NCBI GenBank assembly: GCA_937923325.1
Contig: CAKZUQ010000026.1
Span: forward strand, 1 to 7,382
Direction of reading: 5' to 3'
DNA length: 7,382 nucleotides
From: an uncultured Bacteriovoracaceae bacterium
Lineage (GTDB): Bacteria; Bdellovibrionota; Bacteriovoracia; Bacteriovoracales; Bacteriovoracaceae
Shown: positions 1 through 4,068 of the stretch, in pieces
Position numbering within the stretch: the stretch's first letter is position 1
Layout: the number at the start of each line of letters is the position of its first letter
Notes under the pieces: model-generated
What the model saw: the letters and a program-made list of their open reading frames with translations, nothing else
Database searches by the model: none
Told to the model about the DNA's origin: nothing
Made by a program: the position numbers and the translations under genes

Positions 1-669
1 GAAAACTAAGTATGCAGCATTGGCGGCATTATATTGATTTCTTTTTTCAAAATCTTTCGCAGTCATATAAAATAATGAATTAATAACAAATGAAATCGCT
101 GCGCTTTGATAGGCTCCAAGATAAGTTTGTCCAAGTCCTGGAATAAGGCTTAAAGTTCCAGCAAGTACAGGTGATTTTAATTCAAGATCCTGAGCCTTGT
201 TTATATATTCTGAGACTGCATTCTTTTGGTGAATAGATAGGTCCGTTAGTGAAATTTCCTCTAGGTCTTTAACTGCATCTTTGTTCTTCCATATTTGTAA
301 TCTTTTTGAGTCTGAAGAACTTAAAGGTGAGTTTGAGTTTAAATATAAGTTTTTTAAAAGGTTAACTTTTGATCTTTTATTGGTAGAAACTACTTTTGCC
401 AACTTGCTTAATTCAAATTCTACTTCAGTAAATTCATTTAACTCAAGCATAGAAATTGAATATTTATATAAATAGCTTTGTTTTAATTCTGTATTACAGG
501 ACAAGGCACTTGCTTTGGAGAAGTGAAGTGAGCTAAGAAGAAATTGATCTCTTTCAAACAGCTCTGTACCTCTTTCTCCAATGAGTTTAGCACTTGAGCA
601 ATCTTTTGCGTGAGTATAAACTGATAGAAATAAACTAATACATATTACAATTCGTTGGCATATCAACAT
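1..669 (-). CDS. Exported membrane protein with C-terminal IPGLGQ hydrophobic segment, 3' end cut by window edge
   Basis: The frame stays open for 223 codons from ATG at 669 to the left edge, with no stop, so the C-terminus is missing. Residues 1-21 look like a Sec signal peptide (hydrophobic 6-18, THA before the likely cleavage). Residues 25-160 are helix-prone and could be a TPR-like or other alpha-helical periplasmic region; I see no clear TPR consensus. Residues 166-201 hold SPVLAGTLSLIPGLGQTYLG followed by a hydrophobic stretch, resembling the glycine/proline-turned membrane hairpins (P-G-x-G-Q-x-Y) of many uncharacterised bacterial membrane proteins. The start overlaps the 3' end of the YidD-like gene by 35 bp and has a TAAGG ribosome-binding sequence 6 nt upstream, so translation is probably coupled. 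Function is unknown. Its place next to a YidD-domain gene suggests a joint envelope role, which is inference. Confidence 0.75.
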   Translation of the reverse strand, partial: MLICQRIVICISLFLSVYTHAKDCSSAKLIGERGTELFERDQFLLSSLHFSKASALSCNTELKQSYLYKYSISMLELNEFTEVEFELSKLAKVVSTNKRSKVNLLKNLYLNSNSPLSSSDSKRLQIWKNKDAVKDLEEISLTDLSIHQKNAVSEYINKAQDLELKSPVLAGTLSLIPGLGQTYLGAYQSAAISFVINSLFYMTAKDFEKRNQYNAANAAYLVF

Positions 670-1021
670 AGTAAACCTTATTTTTTAAAATGATGTCTGA
701 TCCAATTGTTGATGCATCTGGTTCCATATAGAACCTATGCATTGACTTTAAAATACTTCTACCTTTACTACACCTGGTAAAGTTTATTTGTGCATAATAA
801 GAATCGTGAGGATATAAATCGCAACTGGATCCAAGAGTTTGTCTTAGAATTTTTTGATAAAAAGAAACACTAGAGCTTTTAGATGATTTTCTCTTTGAGG
901 ACTTAGTTAATTTTGAAAGTTTAAACTTTTGATCAATACCACTTACAATCTTCGCTTTTAAACAAAAAGAGCTTGTAAGTGATATTAGTATTAAACTACT
1001 CTTTACGACATTCAAATTCAT
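635..1021 (-). CDS. Exported, degenerate YidD-domain protein (128 aa)
   Basis: Residues 1-23 form a Sec-type signal peptide (hydrophobic core 9-20, LKA before the likely cut). A Lys/Ser-rich linker follows to about residue 50. Residues 53-103 match the YidD (DUF37, 'haemolytic' domain) pattern: F54-Y55-Q56, then C67-x3-P71-x2-S74-x-Y76-A77 with the spacing of the family's C-x3-P-x-C-S-x-Y-A signature, then G87 and R96 in the late part. The second signature cysteine is replaced by D73, and the terminal RC-x-P is not kept. Canonical YidD is a roughly 80-residue cytoplasmic, membrane-associated factor that aids YidC-dependent insertion. A version with an export signal must act elsewhere, so that role should not be assumed. 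The gene overlaps the lipoprotein gene upstream by 26 bp and the membrane-protein gene downstream by 35 bp. No clear SD precedes the ATG at 1021, so translational coupling is likely. Domain call fairly sure; function unknown. Confidence 0.75.
   Translation of the reverse strand: MNLNVVKSSLILISLTSSFCLKAKIVSGIDQKFKLSKLTKSSKRKSSKSSSVSFYQKILRQTLGSSCDLYPHDSYYAQINFTRCSKGRSILKSMHRFYMEPDASTIGSDIILKNKVYYVDMPTNCNMY
676..680 (-). promoter_or_regulatory. Ribosome binding site TAAGG supporting the ATG at 669
   Basis: On the minus strand TAAGG lies 6 nt upstream of the ATG at 669, inside the coding end of the preceding gene. It supports choosing this start despite the 35-bp gene overlap. Confidence 0.5.
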
Positions 1022-1334
1022 AAGTGTGTGTTGGTTTGTACTTCATGATCCATAAGAAAGGAACTAAAGTAAAAACACCACCAGCACATGCTCCAGCATC
1101 AAACTCTTCATTTTTTGCAAATGTTTGAATTTGAGGTTCACAACCTTTTTTAGACATCTTTACTACTGTAGTAGAACCTACTATTTTCATATCAGTATGC
1201 GTAACAGTTCCTCTACCTCTAAGTTCCCCGTCAATATAGATCTTTGCATCTTTATCAGAGCTGATGATAGTTGTTGTTGATGAACAGCTTACTGTAAATA
1301 CTGCTAATACAATTAATGAAATTATTCTTTTCAC
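996..1334 (-). CDS. Small PEGA-like lipoprotein (112 aa, GTG start)
   Basis: The N-terminus is a lipoprotein signal: two basic residues, hydrophobic core 4-13, and a lipobox-like TVSC ending at C17, followed by Ser-Ser. Thr at position -3 is less usual than Leu. Serine at +2 is consistent with outer-membrane sorting under E. coli-type rules. Residues about 29-72 carry a PEGA-like beta repeat (AKIYIDGELRGRGTV, then a Lys-Lys-Gly-Cys-Glu-Pro segment); PEGA domains are small surface or periplasmic beta modules with no known catalysis. Residues 81-99 contain a glycine-rich hydrophobic stretch ending in PFLWIMKY, a C-terminal pattern I have seen in other small PEGA-type lipoproteins. The GTG start at 1334 is favoured by GGAGGA 6 nt upstream and by the well-placed signal peptide. 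It is the first gene of the minus-strand operon and overlaps the next gene by 26 bp. Role unknown beyond the envelope location. Confidence 0.8.
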   Translation of the reverse strand: MKRIISLIVLAVFTVSCSSTTTIISSDKDAKIYIDGELRGRGTVTHTDMKIVGSTTVVKMSKKGCEPQIQTFAKNEEFDAGACAGGVFTLVPFLWIMKYKPTHTYEFECRKE

Positions 1335-1340
1335 TGCGTC

Positions 1341-1346
1341 TCCTCC
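1341..1346 (-). promoter_or_regulatory. Strong Shine-Dalgarno GGAGGA for the lipoprotein gene
   Basis: GGAGGA on the minus strand is separated by 6 nt from the GTG at 1334. It decides the non-ATG start and shows that SD-led initiation is used in this genome. Confidence 0.75.
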
Positions 1347-1362
1347 AAAATTTGTTTATTGC

Positions 1363-1391
1363 TTTATATATTTATTATTAGAATAATTCAA
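1363..1391 (-). promoter_or_regulatory. Sigma70-like promoter of the lipoprotein/YidD-like operon
   Basis: On the minus strand TTGAAT (1391-1386) and TATAAA (1368-1363) are separated by exactly 17 nt. Transcription would start near 1356, giving a leader of about 22 nt that includes the SD sequence. The match is good, but the region is AT-rich, so chance hexamers are common. Confidence 0.5.
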
Positions 1392-1468
1392 GAAGCTAGT
1401 ACTTTGAGTAGAAATATGAGTATGACAATCTGCGCGAAGAATAAAAGATCATGTTTTTTTCAGTATAT

Positions 1469-1483
1469 TGCTATTTGTTAGCA
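1469..1483. promoter_or_regulatory. Small inverted repeat TGCTA-N5-TAGCA upstream of the receiver gene
   Basis: A perfect 5-bp inverted repeat with a 5-nt centre abuts the extended -10 element at 1484-1492, so it would cover the spacer or -35 region of that promoter. It could be an operator for a dimeric regulator. The arms are short, and chance cannot be excluded. Confidence 0.25.
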
Positions 1484-1492
1484 TGATAAAAT
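1484..1492 (+). promoter_or_regulatory. Extended -10 element (TG-A-TAAAAT) of the receiver gene
   Basis: TAAAAT matches five of six consensus -10 bases and is preceded by TGn, which can compensate for the absence of a recognisable -35. The start point would fall near 1499-1500, leaving only about 4 nt before the ATG at 1504. A second -10-like TATATT at 1464-1469 is an alternative that would give a leader of about 28 nt. Confidence 0.35.
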
Positions 1493-1503
1493 GAGATTCA
1501 ATT

Positions 1504-1926
1504 ATGGATAAGAAAATATTAAATAAAAAAATATTAATTATTGAAGATGTTCTAATCTCTTTGAAGATGGTTTCGAAATCTTTGAAGAATGAGGGGTTTA
1601 AAAATCTTCATGAGTACACTGAGAGTGCTGAGGCATGGGAGTTCTTTGCTGAGTCTCAATTAAGTGATGAACCTGTTGATTTGGTCTTAACAGATTTAAA
1701 TATGCCAGGTATAGATGGAATGGATCTGATTAAGCAGATACGCTCAGATGAAATGACGGGTGATGTTAGGATTATTGTCATAAGTGCAGACCATGATCCT
1801 CTTGTGATTAATGAGGCCATGGAAAATGGTGCAGACGAATATATTACAAAACCAGTGGGCTTTGATCAACTTCTAGAAAAAATAGATTATGTATTTAATA
1901 TACCACCTGAGTTAAAGAAAAAGTAA
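1504..1926 (+). CDS. Stand-alone CheY-like response regulator receiver (140 aa)
   Basis: A single REC domain fills the protein, with no output domain. All catalytic positions are present with CheY spacing: acidic pocket E14/D15, phospho-acceptor D64 in LTDLNMPGIDG, switch residue S94, aromatic switch Y113 and invariant K116-P117 (E. coli CheY D57, T87, Y106 and K109, offset by seven). It should be phosphorylated by a histidine kinase and work by protein contact rather than DNA binding. No kinase, phosphatase or chemotaxis gene lies in the window, so the partner is unknown and calling it cheY would go too far. The start is the only sensible ATG before the first beta strand (KKILIIED). SD is weak (GAG 8 nt upstream). 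The gene is divergent from the lipoprotein operon, and a 52-bp gap separates it from the next gene on the same strand. Confidence 0.92.
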   Translation: MDKKILNKKILIIEDVLISLKMVSKSLKNEGFKNLHEYTESAEAWEFFAESQLSDEPVDLVLTDLNMPGIDGMDLIKQIRSDEMTGDVRIIVISADHDPLVINEAMENGADEYITKPVGFDQLLEKIDYVFNIPPELKKK

Positions 1927-1945
1927 GGCTAAATAAATTTTTAGT

Positions 1946-1973
1946 TTGAGTTATTTTAATTTCTCGATATATT
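1946..1973 (+). promoter_or_regulatory. Promoter-like TTGAGT-N16-TATATT directly upstream of the redoxin gene
   Basis: TTGAGT at 1946-1951 and TATATT at 1968-1973 are 16 nt apart. Only five bases lie between the -10 and the ATG at 1979, so transcription would begin at or within a base or two of the start codon. No SD is visible before that ATG, which fits a leaderless mRNA. AT-richness makes this a moderate call. Confidence 0.4.
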
Positions 1974-1978
1974 TAACT

Positions 1979-2566
1979 ATGAAAAAAAATCTTATAGCTT
2001 TAATGTTTGTTCCCGTTTTATCTTTTGCCTCTTTAGTATCTAAGAAAGCTCCAGTTTTTAAATTAAATGATATGAATAATAAGGAAGTTTCTCTTGAAGA
2101 TTATAAAGGAAAATATACTGTTTTAGAGTGGACTAATCATGGATGTCCATTTGTAAAAAAACATTATAATTCAAAAAATATGCAAAAAACTCAAAAAATA
2201 ATTCGAGAAACAGGAGCTGCTTGGCTTTCAATTATTTCTTCTGCAAAAGGAAAGCAAGGCCATAGTAGTGCAGCTGAAGCCCTTGCTGATTATAAAAGTA
2301 AAGGTTCTAATGCAACAACAGTTCTAATCGACGAACAAGGTGTCGTTGGAAGAAAGTATAGCGCAAAAACAACTCCTCATATGTTCATCATCAACCCAGA
2401 AGGTGTCGTTGTTTATGAGGGGGCAATTGATAGTATTGCGTCTGCTAGTGAAAATGACATTTCTAAGGCTCAAAACTATATCTTAAAAGCCTTTGAAAAC
2501 ATCAAAGCAGGTGCAAAAATCACCACTTCAAAATCTAAGCCATATGGGTGTTCTGTAAAGTACTAA
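1979..2566 (+). CDS. Exported thioredoxin-fold (redoxin) family protein, 195 aa
   Basis: Residues 1-17 are a Sec signal peptide (MKKN, hydrophobic core, SFA before cleavage). The mature part is an AhpC/TSA-type redoxin: AP-x-F-x-L near 24-29, the active-site region W51-T-N-x-x-C56-P-F with the following K-K-H-Y-x-x-x-N-M-Q, a strand-turn with SSAKGKQG at 87-94, and the conserved T-T-P133-H-M-F carrying the cis-proline. The C-terminus ends in the family-typical P-Y-G-C191-S-V-K-Y. The usual second cysteine of a C-x-x-C pair is absent. Proteins of this subfamily are periplasmic and usually annotated only as thioredoxin-family or redoxin-domain; peroxidase or thiol-disulfide activity is not established. 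The ATG at 1979 was chosen because the signal peptide begins there. An in-frame TTG at 1946 would bury the signal behind twelve extra residues and falls on the -35-like sequence. A structured RNA region and a strong terminator follow. Confidence 0.88.
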   Translation: MKKNLIALMFVPVLSFASLVSKKAPVFKLNDMNNKEVSLEDYKGKYTVLEWTNHGCPFVKKHYNSKNMQKTQKIIRETGAAWLSIISSAKGKQGHSSAAEALADYKSKGSNATTVLIDEQGVVGRKYSAKTTPHMFIINPEGVVVYEGAIDSIASASENDISKAQNYILKAFENIKAGAKITTSKSKPYGCSVKY

Positions 2567-2625
2567 TTTAATCATTTAGCACTTCTAAGTATCTGGAATT
2601 TTATGGACATGGTAATTCTTACATG

Positions 2626-2641
2626 TGGCAAAAGGTTGCCA
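2626..2641 (+). other. Perfect hairpin TGGCAA-AAGG-TTGCCA
   Basis: A 6-bp perfect stem with a 4-nt loop lies 60 nt after the redoxin stop codon. No T-tract follows on either strand, so it is not an intrinsic terminator. It could protect an mRNA 3' end or be a protein-binding palindrome. Its right arm, TTGCCA, also resembles a -35 box, 17 nt before a poor -10 (TTGTAT, 2659-2664). Confidence 0.45.
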
Positions 2642-2683
2642 TCAAATTAATGCTGAAATTGTATAGACTGAATACAGTTAGTA

Positions 2684-2761
2684 AGTAGTTAGAACTTAAA
2701 GCTGAAGTTTTAGTGTAGTATATCTTCAGCATCTCCTTTTGGAGTTAAGTAGAGTAGTTAG
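2684..2761 (+). repeat. Two exact copies of AGTAGTTAG bracketing the three-way junction
   Basis: AGTAGTTAG occurs at 2684-2692 and again at 2753-2761. The copies sit one base before and two bases after the outer helix of the predicted junction, so both would be single-stranded in the folded RNA. They could be paired binding sites or the trace of a duplication. Nine-base identity alone is modest evidence; the symmetric placement is what makes it notable. Confidence 0.5.
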
Positions 2762-2763
2762 TT

Positions 2764-2807
2764 GGGTCCAAAAGTCATCTAGGGTTGATTTTTGGGCCCT
2801 TTTTTTT
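2764..2807 (+). terminator. Strong intrinsic terminator ending the plus-strand transcript
   Basis: A 14-bp stem pairs GGGTCCAAAAGTCA (2764-2777) with TGATTTTTGGGCCC (2786-2799); two of the pairs are G-T wobbles. The loop is 8 nt and eight consecutive T residues follow (2800-2807). The T-tract exists only for plus-strand transcription. The element ends transcripts from the receiver/redoxin side or the small RNA, one base before the stop codon of the opposing barrel gene. Confidence 0.93.
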
Positions 2808-2808
2808 A

Positions 2809-3975
2809 TTAAAATGCCTTCCCAAATGATAAAGACCAAGAATTAGAGTTATCACTTCCGTTTGCCGCTTGTAGCTTTATAGCATTAGAGTTTTTACTCA
2901 ATTGAACACTGATCCCCTTGGAAAATTTAGATTCATCCATCAGTTTTAGCTTATCATCACTAGCATATGCTTGATCGTAGAATAAGTTTAAGTGTAATTT
3001 AGAACTCTTGTTTGAAAAATTAAGTAAACTAGATATGTTTGTTCTAAACTCTGCTGTATATAGAGCTGTATGTGTTGCCTTAAACCTTTGTTCTCTAAAA
3101 GATCTAAGTCCACCACTTCCACCAAGAGGAGTTGTAGTACCACGTAAATTATTCTGTAGAATATAGGCCACAAGTTCATTTTCGAGCTTTTGGCATTTTG
3201 CTCTTTCTGTAGGATTAGAGATACTTGTACATTTGGCATCTAGAGCTGATCTAACTTCTTCTTCTGAGTCATACTTTGAATTTACATCTACTATCGCATC
3301 ACTAAACTTAGCTTTGAGCATTAAGGAAAAATGATTGTATATTGGAATAAGAGCAGTTGTACCGTAATCAAGAATCATTTGATCACTTTGGCCTGTTCGA
3401 CCTGAAATTTGTGAAATCGATGTATTAAAGCCAATTCCCTTAGTAGGTAATCGCTGATTATCATAGAAGTTAAAATCTAGACCAAGTTTTAAGTTCAATG
3501 TTTCAACATCAAATAAGTTTGCTTGGGCAAGGTTGATATCATTTTCGTCCTCATCTTGGTAGGAGTCAAACTTTATTGTGGACTGAGTAGCTGAAAAGTT
3601 AAGTGTTAAATGATCTGAAAAAGTCCACCACTTTATGCCAGTAGCAATTGCACTTCCTTTAATATTCAATAGATATTTATCGTCATCATCACTTAATAAA
3701 CCTCTATTATAAGTCGTTAAAAGTGAGACATTATCAAAACTTACACCAGCAAGACTAACTTCTAAATTTGGACTAAAGTGCTTCGTTCCTAGAAAACCAT
3801 AAGCTGAGGCATCACCTGTAACGCCGCCTAAAGTGAAACTATAAGATCCAATTTTTGATTGATAGGCTGCTCCGAAAACAGATCCTGCCCCATCATACCT
3901 TGCCGCAATAGGAATGACTCCCGCATAAGAATTACTTATAAAAATAAACAAACTCGTAAAAAAATATTTCATCAT
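2809..3975 (-). CDS. Omp85-type outer-membrane beta-barrel protein without POTRA domains (388 aa)
   Basis: A signal peptide (residues 1-18, SYA before cleavage) leads directly into alternating amphipathic beta strands up to a terminal phenylalanine (SFGKAF), the usual C-terminal signal of BAM-inserted barrels. Residues 284-298, LGGSGGLRSFREQRF, match the Omp85/BamA loop-6 motif (VRGF-like, here LRSF with R291), followed by an E-F-R strand. The roughly 370-residue mature part is the size of a 16-strand Omp85 barrel. No POTRA repeats are present, unlike BamA or TamA. Just before the motif lies a polar, helix-prone insertion (about 232-280) with cysteines C249 and C261 that could form a disulfide. 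Acidic loops occur at 96-99 and 141-145. The ATG at 3975 (or the adjacent one at 3972) is favoured by AGGAG at 3985-3981 and the signal peptide. Substrate or function unknown. The gene is divergent from recQ. Confidence 0.8.
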   Translation of the reverse strand: MMKYFFTSLFIFISNSYAGVIPIAARYDGAGSVFGAAYQSKIGSYSFTLGGVTGDASAYGFLGTKHFSPNLEVSLAGVSFDNVSLLTTYNRGLLSDDDDKYLLNIKGSAIATGIKWWTFSDHLTLNFSATQSTIKFDSYQDEDENDINLAQANLFDVETLNLKLGLDFNFYDNQRLPTKGIGFNTSISQISGRTGQSDQMILDYGTTALIPIYNHFSLMLKAKFSDAIVDVNSKYDSEEEVRSALDAKCTSISNPTERAKCQKLENELVAYILQNNLRGTTTPLGGSGGLRSFREQRFKATHTALYTAEFRTNISSLLNFSNKSSKLHLNLFYDQAYASDDKLKLMDESKFSKGISVQLSKNSNAIKLQAANGSDNSNSWSLSFGKAF

Positions 3976-3980
3976 ATCCA

Positions 3981-3985
3981 CTCCT
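3981..3985 (-). promoter_or_regulatory. Shine-Dalgarno AGGAG deciding the barrel gene start
   Basis: AGGAG lies 5 nt before the ATG at 3975 and 8 nt before the next codon, also ATG. It rules out the in-frame GTG at 4038, which would add 21 residues, including a second hydrophobic run, before the true signal peptide. Confidence 0.7.
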
Positions 3986-4043
3986 GTTAATATAAGTGTA
4001 ACAAAGTAAAAAAATATTACTATTAATTTGAAAATCACTCAGG

Positions 4044-4068
4044 TAGTCTGCAAAGATGAGACAGACTA
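4044..4068. promoter_or_regulatory. Perfect 7-bp inverted repeat enclosing the recQ start codon
   Basis: TAGTCTG (4044-4050) and CAGACTA (4062-4068) are perfect reverse complements separated by 11 nt, and that loop contains the recQ ATG (4056-4058). In RNA this would place the start codon in a hairpin loop with the only SD-like AGG (4041-4043) just outside the stem. In DNA it could be an operator. Either role is inference. Confidence 0.4.

Larger units (their letters stand above)
2665..2807 (+). ncRNA. Candidate structured small RNA or 3'-UTR RNA with a three-way junction and terminator
   Basis: Read on the plus strand, the segment folds by eye into several consecutive elements. A hairpin ACTG-AATA-CAGT lies at 2667-2678. 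An outer helix ACTTAA (2694-2699) with TTAAGT (2745-2750) encloses two hairpins almost back to back: GCTGAAG/CTTCAGC (2701-2707 with 2724-2730, 16-nt loop) and CTCC-TTTT-GGAG (2733-2744). This is a compact three-way junction with only three unpaired junction bases. An exact 9-nt repeat flanks it on both sides, and an intrinsic terminator closes the transcript. I recognise no known RNA family. No strong promoter is evident immediately upstream, so it may be the processed 3' end of the redoxin mRNA rather than an independent gene. The 5' end is a guess. Confidence 0.4.

Noticed and set aside
281..475. Plus-strand open frame of 64 codons
   Set aside because: It lies wholly inside the minus-strand IPGLGQ membrane-protein gene, has no SD and no recognisable protein features.
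1946..1978. Upstream TTG start for the redoxin gene
   Set aside because: It would place twelve residues before a textbook signal peptide, lacks an SD, and coincides with a -35-like box.
2603..2650. 15-codon ORF (ATG GAC ATG ... TAA) as a leader peptide
   Set aside because: No clear SD, no codon run typical of attenuators and no downstream gene on that strand to regulate; it also crosses the TGGCAA/TTGCCA hairpin.
2661..2807. c-di-GMP-I riboswitch / merRNA of Bdellovibrio or 6S RNA
   Set aside because: None of the conserved GEMM core sequences are visible, and I do not see the long interrupted duplex expected of 6S RNA.
2988..3239. Minus-strand open frame of 83 codons
   Set aside because: Alternate frame within the barrel gene, whose frame has a signal peptide, the loop-6 motif and a terminal Phe.
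3998..4009. LexA-like site between the barrel gene and recQ (Bdellovibrio LexA consensus TTAC-N3-GTAA)
   Set aside because: The minus-strand TTACTTTGTTAC has TTAC-N3-GTTA, not the required inverted half-site, so it is an imperfect and probably chance match.
3976..4038. Upstream GTG start for the barrel gene
   Set aside because: AGGAG and the signal peptide point to the ATG at 3975, and the longer form would nearly reach the recQ start.
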